A model generated the notes under the pieces. The model did no database searches. It saw only the letters and a list, made by a program, of their open reading frames with translations, and was not told the DNA's origin. A program made the position numbers and the translations under genes. Of a stretch of DNA of 64,000 nt, positions 43,485-53,290 are shown one piece after another. Where the stretch lies: contig JASAND010020063.1 of assembly GCA_030248195.1 (NCBI GenBank), positions 1 to 64,000 of the forward strand, read 5' to 3'. Position 1 is the stretch's first letter, and each line of letters begins with the position of its first letter. The DNA is from Trissonchulus latispiculum (lineage: Eukaryota > Nematoda > Enoplea > Enoplida > Ironidae).

Positions 43485-43629
43485 GGGTCGGTATGTCCGG
43501 CTGCGGACTAGTTCACTTAGTATCTGTGGATACTTGGGTGAACTAAACGCTGTCCGAGCAGTCGCTGTGGGGAATCGCCTTTCGAGGTGGTGTATACCTG
43601 CAGTGACTTTTCTTACCAACCCTGCTGGA
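43485..43629 (+). ncRNA. Structured RNA-like unit, copy 3
   Basis: Tandem copy, 495 bases after copy 2, with the same spacer. The outer stem has one mismatch (TACCAACCC). In the long hairpin a C-to-T change turns a C-G pair into a T-G pair, and AGTATCT/GGATACT has one more wobble. The upstream 50 bases (GGTCACGGGAGGCCGCTACAG) match those before copy 4 but not those before copies 1 and 2. Confidence 0.6.
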
Positions 43630-43926
43630 TTGAATGTCTCGCCTTAAACTGTTTAAAAATATGTAGCTTAGCCAACCATCATAAAATTAAATAGCTCTAT
43701 TTCAACACATTTAGTTTTGGTTTGATTCAAAAGCCATTATTGAAGATCAGACGAATACTGAAACATGGCCTGCTTCAAAGCAGTTGCAAACATGACAATA
43801 TTCCTACGCATCTATAAAACTGATTGACACGCTGTCTTTGTTGATGATCATGTCATAATGCACGTTTCTTCTGACTTATGCAGTCATAAAACTGGCTACT
43901 AAGGTCACGGGAGGCCGCTACAGTTG

Positions 43927-44072
43927 GGGTCGGTATGTCCGGCTGCGGACTAGTTCACTCAGTATCAGGTGGATACTTGGGCGAACGAAACGCTGTCCGA
44001 GCAGTCGCTGCGGGGAATCGCCTTTCGAGGTGATGTGTACCTGCAGCGGCTTTTCTTACCGACCCTGCTGGA
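43927..44072 (+). ncRNA. Structured RNA-like unit, copy 4
   Basis: Tandem copy, 442 bases after copy 3. The outer stem is intact; the long hairpin carries a GGGCGAAC mismatch and one inserted base near the tip, so this copy may be decaying. The spacer after it is shared only for its first part. Confidence 0.55.
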
Positions 44073-44985
44073 TTGAATGTCTCTTCTTAAGCTGTTTAAA
44101 AACATGTAGCTTAGCCAACCATCATAAAATTAAATAGCTCTAACATATTCCTTTGCTGACTACAATAAAAATTCTACAGTTCTTAAATACTTAGAAATGA
44201 TTCCTTCTTCATGAAGTAAAATTTTATGAATTTTTTTGCAAACTTAGGTCAGGGCATTCGAAATTGTCCTTAAATTGCTGCATTCTATTATTGTGCAGTT
44301 TGAACAGTTTTTATAACTTAAATAAAACTATGCAGTGTATGTGTATATATAGTAAGATGGAGCTTAGAGCGCAGCCCAGCCCTCTGGATCCCGAAGCGCA
44401 AAAATTCTAAATTTTCTAGCACACTCCCCTTAAACTGACAGAACGTCGTATTTAATAAAATTTGCTGTTTGCACATTAAAGCGGCGCATGGCATAAATAC
44501 CGTGGGTAGGTAAGCTGTTGCAGGGTTTTCAAGTTTTTAGAATAACTGGTAAATTTGGGTTTTTAATCTGATATTCCCACTGACTTTTTCAAAATTGCTT
44601 AGTGCCTGGCCAGTTTGGCAAGGAATTATTTCAGATCCTGTTACCAACTAACTAATAGTTAAATATGTTCAAACTTATGCATGCTAATTTGCGATTTCTT
44701 TGGTCATTATTATAATGTTAACAGCGCCGAAACTTTTTCGATCCTTGTTATTTTATCTACATTTATTTAGCGTGCTGATTTAGCTTGGTTTTAACAGCTC
44801 ACCAGCGTGACGGGTTTGGTAGCGGAAATATGCTGTAAACTGCGTTCTTGTACTGCAGAAACCTACCGGTCTTTATTCAAGTTAGAAGAATTAATTTTCT
44901 GGTTAACAGAAAAGTTGCACAAAATAACAGTGTTTCACAGAATGACATTGGATTAGTTTTAAGCTGACGGCTCAAATTCCAGGTT
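44073..44985. other. Unassigned
   Basis: AT-rich with no gene. AGCGCAGCCCAGCCCTCTGG at about 44370 resembles GGCGCAGTCCAGCCCTCTGG at 45198. Confidence 0.3.
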
Positions 44986-44989
44986 GTTG

Positions 44990-45600
44990 GTTCTCTACGA
45001 GTCCTAAACATTCAAATTTGAGCATAATTACTATTATTTTATTTTTGACATTGGTTGTTTGTACAGCTCTGAGCTTTGTTCCATGTTTGTTATTACCGTA
45101 GTATGTTGACGTCGTCTTTTAGAATTGGCAGTGTGGATGTAATATTGTGATAAGTGAATCTAAAATTGTGAAAATTGAGTTATTTGGGACCTGGAGGGCG
45201 CAGTCCAGCCCTCTGGGTGGCCGAAATTTTAATTTCCTTTGGCTTGTTGGTGATTTCTTTCCTGCATTGGATTTGCAGTTACCAGCAAAATAGGTTTTTA
45301 CGAGTCCTAAGCATATTCAAATTTGAACATAATATCTTATTTCTGACTTTGGTTGTTAGAATTATGTACAACTCTGAATTTTGTTCCATGCTTGTTATTA
45401 CCGTAGTATGTTGACGTCGTCTTTTAGAATTGGCAGTGTGGATGTAATATTGTGATAAGTGAATCTAAAATTGTGAAAATTTTTCCTTCCTGTATTGGAT
45501 TTTGAGTTACCAGCAAAATAGGATTTTAGCTGATATTTAAATAGACTAAACTATAAATTTTGTAGGTAAATTGCAAGCATATATGCTAGGGAAAACTTGT
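44990..45600 (+). repeat. 305-bp tandem duplication
   Basis: TATTACCGTAGTATGTTGAC through AAGTGAATCTAAAATTGTG occurs at 45091-45173 and 305 bases later with almost no change. Flanking parts (ACGAGTCCTAA…TTCAAATTTGA, and TTACCAGCAAAATAGG) are also duplicated but more diverged. No coding function is seen. Confidence 0.8.
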
Positions 45601-45734
45601 CATTTTTGTTTCACTGAAGTTATTATTATGACATGTTGTTAAGATAAATGAAGAAAAGAGAAATAAAGAAAATGGTTAGATAGAAGGTTATAATTATGTA
45701 TGAAGCATCAGTAGGTTATAATTAGGGTGGTGAC

Positions 45735-46179
45735 TAGGGTTGTCCCCGGGTCGTGTAGCGTTCTCCGGGCCCTAGGCCCGGGCCGGAAAATTTTGAGTTG
45801 GGTCCGGCCCGGCTCTGGCTGAAAGCCCGGCCCGCTACCGGGCCCGGTTTTTTAAGCCGGGCCTGCCGGGCTTCCGGGCCTAGCGGGCTTCCGGGCCTGC
45901 CGGGCTCACCGGGCCGGCCTGACTCATCGTGTCTGCCGAGCTCAGTTTGCGAGTATGGGACTTCCTGCGGCCCGGGCTTAGTAGCGGGCCCACGCTTTGG
46001 AGCCCGGGCCTATCACCGGGCCCGGAGATTTGAAGCCGGGCCAAGAAGCGGGCTCGGGCCTTGGGCCGGGCCGGGTAGCGGGCTCCGGGCCTAGTAGCGG
46101 GCCCTGGGCTCCGGGCCCGGCCCGGCTGAAAATTTAGGCCCGGGCGCGGCCCGGTCAATTTCTTATCGGAACAACCCTA
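45735..46179. mobile_element. GC-rich hAT MITE, 8-bp target duplication
   Basis: 445 bp with ends TAGGGTTGTCC / GGAACAACCCTA, flanked by GTGGTGAC on both sides (45727-45734, 46180-46187), the hAT signature. The interior is almost wholly made of GGGCCCGG, GCCCGGCC and TAGCGGGC words, with GAAAATTTTGAG and its inverse near the ends. Two ORFs of about 95 codons on opposite strands are products of the GC-rich repeats. Confidence 0.9.
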
Positions 46180-46187
46180 GTGGTGAC

Positions 46188-47764
46188 CAGGGCCAAAATT
46201 CAGCGAAAGTTGGTTAAATTTTGGCTTTGCCAAAATACTGAAATTCTTAAACTGAAAATGTTTAATTGCTACAGGGTTAAATTATTAGTTATCGAATTAG
46301 ATCTGTAGAGTGGCTTCTCAGCGCACAGCCGCACATGACGCTGAAATTTTTCAAAAACCAATGTTTTTGCCAAACTTGAGCTGGGAAAATCGTACAGCAA
46401 TTTTTATATTAAGTAAATCCGGCAACAACGTAAGCCATTTTGAAGAAATATTGAAATTCCTGGAATTTTCGTGTAAAGGAAAGGGTGTATTATTGCCTGA
46501 ATCTAACTACATAATTTTTATACAGCTAAAAAGATATCGTTCTAGGCAACGTAATGATGTAAAAATCATTTGCCAAAAACAGCCGTTTTTGAAAAATGTT
46601 TCTTGAGGCATCAGTGGTCATCATCTTTCCTCTGTGAAATTCTGCGTGGGAGTGACTTGACGCGGTGCTCCGAGAATGTGGAGCGTAGCAACAGAATAGC
46701 GAATTTTGAGTATTGTTTCTTCAAAATTTATAATTTCTTATTGTATTAAATTAAATAAATTAAAACAAAGCGGTGCATAAATTTACTAAGCTTCGTATTA
46801 GCCCGTTTGTGCATGAAGGTGGTGTGATCGATCTTATCTAAGTTTTAGATAATTTGATTTTCACGTAGCTAACAATAAGCAGATGAATAGCTAAGAAGAC
46901 GTGACAGCATAATTTGCAGGTTTAGGACAGTCCCCCACAGTCTGAACCAGTCAAAAACTGCTACCGTATCTAAAATGATCTAAGTTTTGGTAGCACTCAA
47001 ATCCTATATATACGACCGTCATTAAACAGATGAATTGAATGGTTAACGTGCATAATCTGCAACACTTTTATTGAATTTGTATAGTAGTGTTGATTCAAAG
47101 CCGGTTTCAGTTTCAGTTTAAATTTCAGTCGGCAAGCTCAAAACCTTAAAAGTTGCTTCTTGTTCCACTGAAAGAGCGAATAACCGGTCAAGTACAAAGT
47201 AAGCAACATAAAATGCTGGTATAGGTGAATTAAAACGTGCTGAATGTGATAGTTTCCGGAGGATCCAGTGATCATCTACAAATCAAGCGCGAGAGTTGAA
47301 CCTGTCAGAACCATTCAAAAGAAGCGAAAACCGACGAATTCGGGTGTCACTGCAAGCAGAATTTTCCTTCCGAAAGAAAACGACGTGTACGCTGACTTGA
47401 CTGCGCAGGCCGGACTAAAACCAGGCGTTGACGCATATCCAGGTTTTTTGTAATACTGTCGGCCGGCACTGGAGCAAGAAGAAGAGTGTAGAAGCAAAAT
47501 GGAGGCTAAATGAGGGTATTTATTTTCAAAGAGAACTAGACACGTTCTATAGGACAGGAGAAGTTTAACAGTGAGCTGCATTGGTGGGAGCGTGGCGTCG
47601 TTTAAGCGTAGCTTCTGCGATTTAAAAGCCTCATTTCTTGCTTCTAAGCTTAGTTGTCTTAATTTGTAAATTTGTGATAGTCGATTTCCGGCCAGTGAGC
47701 GAAAAAGTTGTTGGCCGGTGTCGAAAATTCAAAATTTTACTGGCCATGTTAGGCATTTAGGGTC
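46188..47764. other. Unassigned
   Basis: A GTTTCAG-rich short stretch lies at about 47100-47140. A 98-codon plus frame (46310-46606) without recognisable domains could be an exon, but nothing supports it. Confidence 0.35.
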
Positions 47765-48245
47765 ATGGCTCGATTACCCCCACCACTCACAGTCCTTAAA
47801 ACTTGTCCAAATGAGCTACGAATTGATATGGGTATGTTTTAGACTACGCTGAGCTCAAATATCGAAAAAATAGATTTCTAAGGGGGGACCAAGGGAAACC
47901 GAAGATTTTTTGTCTTCGAGTTTGCTGAAAAGTTGTATACAGGAGTTTTCGGAGTCGTAGAACACGAATATTAAGTCAGTTTTTCGATTCAGCTTTTCGT
48001 TAGCTAGCTCAGTATAACCTTACATCTTAAGCTTAAATTTTTAGCCGCTTGCTTACCCTTGGTCCCCCCTTAGACATCGAAAAAAATCAAATTTCGCGAA
48101 ATCGAAAAAAACAAATTTCGCGAAATCGAAAAATTTTGCGATATTTGAACACTAGATGGTCGAAAACATACCTATGCCAAATCTTAGCTCATTTGGTCAA
48201 GGTTTAAGGATTGAGTGGTGGGAGGGTAATCGAGACAAGACATTT
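47765..48245. repeat. Foldback-like repeat (CGATTACCC…ACCACTCA ends)
   Basis: The left end CTCGATTACCC, CCACCACTCA and CCAAATGAGCTA returns inverted at 48180-48235. The halves share CTAAGGGGGGACCAAGGG / CCCTTGGTCCCCCCTTAG around the middle. A diverged relative of the left half lies at 62885-63175 (CTCGATTACCC, TTTGCTGAAAAGTTG, AGAACACGAATA). No coding potential. Confidence 0.6.
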
Positions 48246-48279
48246 TACCGCGCCCATTCTGATTTGTTTGTGCGGAAGA

Positions 48280-48437
48280 TTTGTTAAATTAAGAAAACCC
48301 GACTTTATACGATTTCATGTATATATTGAATAACATATGATGGTTATTACGAAAGTAACAAAAGATATAGATTTTGTAGTATAAGGATAAATCTCTTCTT
48401 AGTCTTTAAATTTAAAGGAAATTCATTCATCTTCACA
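48280..48437 (-). repeat. 3' LTR of deleted BEL/Pao element
   Basis: A 158-bp direct repeat of 50707-50864 with two differences. In element orientation it starts TGTGAAGATG. GAAGA lies just outside both LTRs (48275-48279 and 50865-50869), a plausible 5-bp target duplication. The pol stop codon lies inside this LTR. Confidence 0.85.
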
Positions 48438-50651
48438 CTCCCAACGAGCAATGGTCTTGATGTTTCTTCGTGCTTTGATGGCTGCTTGTCGGCGAGAATG
48501 TCTTTTCGGGGTTTCTGGACCATTTCCATTGTGAAATATGATAGAGTTATTGTCACCGGAATTCCCCGATTGTCCCCCATTGATCGAATCAGGACCGACT
48601 ATAGGATTTGAATTTCCAGGGCGGGAATTTCCAGGGCTACAGGAATTCCCAGGGCGGGAATTCCCAGGGTTACAGAAATTCCCAGGGCTACAGTGTACCT
48701 TTGATCCCAATCCCTTCCCATCCAAAATCCCTGATTCCTGATTGGATTCAAGTAAATCGCCTGGAATACGATCAGAATTCTTCTCAATGCTATTGTCATT
48801 GAGAGATGCGGTATTGGGTAGGTTCTCAGCAGAACCTTCAGTTCGGCCGAGGTTGGTATTGTTGCGAACCTCGATGGGGTAAAGGTAGGGTAGGGGTCGT
48901 TGAATTTTCCTACCACCCTTCACTTGAACTATAGCCGATCCAATTTTCCCATCATTGCTCACAACAGGTTCGCTGATTCGTCCAATTTTCCACTGTCCTC
49001 GTGGTTGTAGTAATTCTTTTACCAGCACCACATCACCAGCCTTAGGAACGGAATCTACTTGACCTCTTGTGTTTATCTGCTTGTCTTGTTCTCTTAAGCT
49101 GAGCAAATATTCTGCTTTCCACGCTGACCAAAAGGTGTCTAGCATTTTCTGTCCTTTCTTCCACCGACTGAGAAGATCGTTCACTGGATTTCTACCTTCT
49201 CTATATTCACCAGTCACATCACCGGCAGCTGTAGTTGTGGAAGGATTAAGGTTGATGAAGTGAGCAGGAGTGAGAACTTGCTGACCACAGGCCTTTTCTG
49301 CATCCATGACAGTCAGTGGTCTCGAATTCAATATAGCTTCTACTTCGGTTGTAATCGTCCAAAGTTGTTCAAAAGAAAGCAATCTATTATCAATAGTCTT
49401 CCGTAGGCTTCTTTTTACTGACTTTACCAGACGTTCATAGAATCCGCCCATCCACGGTGCAAATTCCGGAATAAACTTCCATTGTATTCCTCTGTCGACT
49501 AGATAATCCGTTATCTCCGTGTTTGCTTCTTTTGAGGGCTGTGACCATACTCGCTTCAGACCTTTATAGCAAAGTTTAAAATTAGGAGCGTTGTCAGAAA
49601 TGATTTGATCTGGCTTCCCTCTTCTTGCTATGAAACGTCTGAGACACATCATAAATTGATCAGCAGTCAAATCTTTAACCAGTTCAAGGTGAATAGCCCT
49701 TGTCACTGCACACGTAAAAATGCAGATCCATGTCTTCGAAGGGTTGCTCTTATCTTTGTAGACATAGAGAGGTCCAATATAGTCGAGACCAGTGCAAGTA
49801 AACGCTGGTTTTTCTTCTACTCTTACTTTCGGTAAAGATGGCATCGGAGGTTGCTTGTAACTGCCACCTTCCCAGTATCTGCAAATTAAGCAGGTCTTTA
49901 ATGTTTTCTTTACACATGCTCTTCCACTTGGTATCCAATATTCATTTCGAATTGCAGACAAAGTGTGATTGATCCCGGCATGAGCTAGGTTTCCATGGCA
50001 ATCTTTGATTACCAGAAAGGTGAACCAGGCACTTCTTGGTAACAACTTTGGATTCTTCGCATCGTATCCAAGATCGGCATTGTCGATTCTTCCTCTACAT
50101 CTTATGATTCCGTTATTATCCAAAAACAAATTCAATTTTCCAATAATATCCGGCTGTTTTATCTTCTGTCCGTTCAGATAGCTGATAACATCAGGGAACT
50201 GCTGCTTCTGGAGTTGTAATTCCAAAAATCGCTTTGCTTCGAATATTTCTTCGGCACTAAGGATTCCGATTCTTTTAGAAGTCTTCAACAGCTTTCCTTT
50301 AAATCGCAGAATCCATGCAACCGTACGTATCAGCTTCTTCATTGTTGAAAACTTTTCAACATTTATCCAAGAACCAACTTCTGTCTGTGTACATAAGGTG
50401 GGTCCATATGCTGGCTCAGGTGTTAAGTTCTTTATTTGTTTGTTTTCCTCCTGATAGTCATCTTGTCGAGGCCAACTATCTTCAGTTTCTGTTAACCAAG
50501 CTGGTCCATGCCACCAAAATCTTGAAGTTTCTATTTCTTTTGTCGATTTCCCACGAGTAGGCCAATCAGCAGGATTTTCGTTTGTTGGCACGTAAGAATA
50601 ACTGGCATTCTTCAGGTTTCTTATTTCTTGTAAACGGTTTTGAATGAACAC
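48423..50651 (-). CDS. pol: BEL/Pao Pol remnant: RNase H end, integrase, DUF5641
   Basis: The frame stays open from 50741 inside the right LTR; the annotated start at 50651 is a GTG, and there is no ATG before about residue 104, so this is the 3' part of a Pol reading frame. Upstream of 50651 the frame reads DSKCCLHWIASRKIQ, the Pao-type RNase H end. Numbering from the GTG, residues 219-257 are the H2C2 zinc-binding region (His219, His224, Cys254, Cys257 visible). The integrase core has Asp290 (GLDYIGP), Asp353 (SDNAPNF) and Glu406 (GGFYERLVKS), the D,D-35E-like triad. Residues about 490-600 match the C-terminal DUF5641 region of Pao integrases. The tail has a PGNS-rich repeat. Gag, protease and reverse transcriptase are gone. 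The integrase half has no stop or frameshift, so the deletion is recent. Confidence 0.9.
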   Translation of the reverse strand: MFIQNRLQEIRNLKNASYSYVPTNENPADWPTRGKSTKEIETSRFWWHGPAWLTETEDSWPRQDDYQEENKQIKNLTPEPAYGPTLCTQTEVGSWINVEKFSTMKKLIRTVAWILRFKGKLLKTSKRIGILSAEEIFEAKRFLELQLQKQQFPDVISYLNGQKIKQPDIIGKLNLFLDNNGIIRCRGRIDNADLGYDAKNPKLLPRSAWFTFLVIKDCHGNLAHAGINHTLSAIRNEYWIPSGRACVKKTLKTCLICRYWEGGSYKQPPMPSLPKVRVEEKPAFTCTGLDYIGPLYVYKDKSNPSKTWICIFTCAVTRAIHLELVKDLTADQFMMCLRRFIARRGKPDQIISDNAPNFKLCYKGLKRVWSQPSKEANTEITDYLVDRGIQWKFIPEFAPWMGGFYERLVKSVKRSLRKTIDNRLLSFEQLWTITTEVEAILNSRPLTVMDAEKACGQQVLTPAHFINLNPSTTTAAGDVTGEYREGRNPVNDLLSRWKKGQKMLDTFWSAWKAEYLLSLREQDKQINTRGQVDSVPKAGDVVLVKELLQPRGQWKIGRISEPVVSNDGKIGSAIVQVKGGRKIQRPLPYLYPIEVRNNTNLGRTEGSAENLPNTASLNDNSIEKNSDRIPGDLLESNQESGILDGKGLGSKVHCSPGNFCNPGNSRPGNSCSPGNSRPGNSNPIVGPDSINGGQSGNSGDNNSIIFHNGNGPETPKRHSRRQAAIKARRNIKTIARWECEDE

Positions 50652-50706
50652 ATGTTGAATCTTTCTACTGGCAATCCAATGTAGACAGCACTTTGAGTCA
50701 GCACCA

Positions 50707-50864
50707 TTTGTTAAATTAAGAAAACCCGACTTTATACGATTTCATGTATATATTGAATAACATATGATGGTTATTACGAAAGTAACAAAAGATATAGGTT
50801 TTGTAGTACAAGGATAAATCTCTTCTTAGTCTTTAAATTTAAAGGAAATTCATTCATCTTCACA
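50707..50864 (-). repeat. 5' LTR of deleted BEL/Pao element
   Basis: 158 bp, 156 identical to 48280-48437. On the element strand it abuts RNase H coding sequence directly, with no leader or gag, showing a deletion from the LTR edge into pol. Confidence 0.85.
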
Positions 50865-50869
50865 GAAGA

Positions 50870-51925
50870 CATATTTTTATAGCATTTGCTTAATGTGAAT
50901 GCAAAACATAATCAAGCTGTATAACGCCCTCCTAAGCATTTTCTAAAAAATTAGTTAAATTACTGTAATAAATCAAATGTTTGAGGGGAAGTTCTTCCAA
51001 AATAGTAATTGTTGCGAACGTGTTAATATGCGTGAAGCACTCACCAGTGTGTGATTTGGCTTTGTTTGTTGAGAAAACGCAAAACGGACAAATTTGAATC
51101 AGATTAGCAAGAAACCTTTCCTGTACACTAATTCTCGTAGTATCGAAATTTACCCACATCCTAGTACGAACTACGAATGAATGAATTCGAGCCGTTGTCA
51201 CGGTGAAATTCTCCCCACCTCAACTTTCCAACCAATTTCTCGTTTAGAATAATTAGTTGAGAATCGAATGTTTAATTTGGGCCTGCGGATTTTTATAAAA
51301 TTATCATAGGCAAGGAGGGATTAACAGCTCATGCCATGAATTTTTCAATTATTTGCTGATGCATCACTTTTTGAGTAAAGTCGCTGTTGTAGAAGTGTTC
51401 AGTGGGAAAGAGTAAAGACTACACGTGATCATTACTGTAACTGTAGGCCTATTATATAGGTTATCTCTCACATTTGCTTTTCGGATTTGCCAGTGAACAA
51501 GCTTCGGCAAATATATATAATCAGTGGAGAAAACGGAGAAATTGTCCATTTCTCGCCGGTCTGGTTCTTACTGGAGGAAATAAAAATCTGTTAATTTATT
51601 CATTCAACAAGAAGTTTGGCTAATTTAGTTAATTGAATTAAATTTAAACGTAAACTCTAAATAAATACTAAATTCTAGGTTTAATTTTTATTTTAAATTA
51701 AAAATTTAATTTATTTTATTTTAGTGAAATGTTTAGTACGATACAGAACGAGTAAAACTATGAAAATTAGGGCAGAGTTTACTACACGAGTAAAGTTTTA
51801 GCCGACCCATTCAGTTTAAACAGATGCCTTTTTGTTTATGACTAATTTCAACTCCCACTGCAGAATATTGTAAGGCAAGCAGGCATCGCAAAGATTGATA
51901 AGCCTGATGTGAGAGTTCAGCTGAT
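50870..51925. other. Unassigned; part shared with 55440-55590
   Basis: The stretch at about 51050-51150 (TTTGGCTTTGTTTG, GGATTAGCAAGAAAC-type, TTTCCTGTACACTAAT, GAAATTTACCC) recurs at 55470-55570. The remainder shows no gene. Confidence 0.4.
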
Positions 51926-52175
51926 GGCCCTGTAGTGTAGTGTAGTGGGTTAGCACGTCTGTCGCGGGATCAGAAGGGCCGTGATTCGATCCCGGCTGGG
52001 CCAATTCTTTACGTTCAATGGTGAGTGAAAAGCTGAACCTCCGTCTTCCGTTCTCTCTTCTAGATCCTGTTTTCGTGGGTAAGAGGGTGCCTGACGCTTC
52101 CCGTCTCGGACTTGTCCTTGGTTTCTTCTTGGTCCACCAGCCCTGGTAGAAGCGCTACAATATTAAAGAAATAGC
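51926..52175 (+). mobile_element. tRNA-derived SINE
   Basis: A tRNA-like head at 51926-52003 has an A box TAGTGTAGTGGGTTAGCAC, a B box GATTCGATCCC and acceptor strands GGCCCTG / CTGGGCC with one mismatch, ending CCA-like. It is followed by about 170 bases of unrelated body (GTGAGTGAAAAGCTGAACCTC…AGCCCTGGTAGAAGCGCTAC) and an AT-rich end (AATATTAAAGAAAT). Transcription by RNA polymerase III from the internal boxes would be expected. No target duplication was defined. Confidence 0.7.
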
Positions 52176-52194
52176 TGCTTCAAACCTTCAAATA

Positions 52195-52515
52195 TTCATG
52201 TTTAAGCTAGTTTCAGTCTCAGTTCCAGATTCAGGTTCAGTCAGCGGCCTAAAATAGTTTCAGTTTCAGTATCAGTTTCAGGTCTCCTCCCAAAACAGTT
52301 TCAGTGTCAGTGACTGAAACCTGTAACAACCTGAAACCAGTTCAGTATCAGTTTCTGTCTGTGCCTGAAACAACTTCAGTCCGAGATTTAGGTCCACACT
52401 GAAACTGGTTTCAGCTTCTGTTTCGGTTTCAGTAGTCAGTTTCAGGTCACCTCCCGAAATAGTTTCAGTTTAAATTTCAGTTTCAGTGTCTGAAGCTGAA
52501 AACTACCTATACAAC
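52195..52515. repeat. Self-similar GTTTCAG/CTGAAAC repeat
   Basis: More than twenty GTTTCAG-type words and several complements fill the stretch. GTTTCAGGTC.CCTCCC.AAA.AGTTTCAGT occurs twice. Likely a MITE of the self-similar type; its ends were not resolved. Confidence 0.6.
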
Positions 52516-52789
52516 TAGAAACCTAGTTTCGATTTCATTTTGTCTCAGTGCTTAAAACATCACTGAGAAACTCAAGATTTGTCATAACTGTAGTTATTAA
52601 AAATGACGCCATAGTGAACAGGACTAGAAATATTAAATGTTTACTCATAAAGATATTCAACTGGTTAATATGGAAGTTGACGTAGAACTCGAATTCTAAA
52701 AGTTATTGAGTCAATTTGAGTCAATTGAGTCATGACTATCAAAATACTAGAATTTTAGAAACTGTAGAACATAAGACAAAATAAAATAT

Positions 52790-53290
52790 GGATGGATATT
52801 TTCTAAGTTTCGAAGTAGAGATCAAAACTCGAAAATTTGAAAAGCATTCTAAACTCAAAATTCTAAAAATAAGTTATAATATCAAATTTAGGTAGGCATA
52901 ATTTACGAAGTAAGTTTATGTATGTTAACATTTTTAAGAAAAACTAATCATTCATTTACACTGTAGGAATCATCATATTTTGATGAAATCCGGGGAAATG
53001 GAAACTTCCATTTATTCATTTAGAAAACTGGTCGTGGCTTGAAATTCCGGAAGTCAAAAGGCGCTGCCTCTCGGAGAAAGGTTACGTAATGCAACTTCAG
53101 AATGAAAGAGAAACTAATTTGCATATGAGCAAGTGAAAATGAAGAATTTTTAACAAATTTCATTATTATCATTTCATTATGTCAATTATTAAATGCTATC
53201 ACGTTTCAATTTATTTTTAATTTTTATTGCTATTTAATTTAATTAATTACCTTTCTGATGGAAGCCAATGGTAAGCTTTTCCGTTGCGAC
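52790..53290 (+). repeat. Segmental duplication unit, copy 1
   Basis: Diverged from copies at 55685 and 59300: CGAAAATTTGAAAA.CATTC, GGTAGGCATAATTTACGAAG, GTAGGAATCATCAT, CTCGGAGAAA, TACGTAATGCAACTT, AAACTAATTTGCATAT and CCAATGGTAAGCTTTT appear in the same order. From about 53300 to 55680 alignment is lost or only local. Confidence 0.7.

Noticed and set aside
39761..44072. 5S rRNA, U1, U4 or U12 identity for the structured family
   Set aside because: Only short matches (for example AGCAGGGTCGG on the minus strand, GCAGTGGC) were found; the overall fold and conserved boxes do not fit.
45798..46158. Pro/Gly/Arg-rich ORFs on both strands
   Set aside because: Produced by the GGGCCC repeats inside the hAT MITE.
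50690..50706. TGGTGCTGACTC beside the BEL/Pao LTR as a primer binding site
   Set aside because: The bases are in frame with and encode the RNase H stretch (NGADSK), so they are pol coding sequence brought next to the LTR by deletion.
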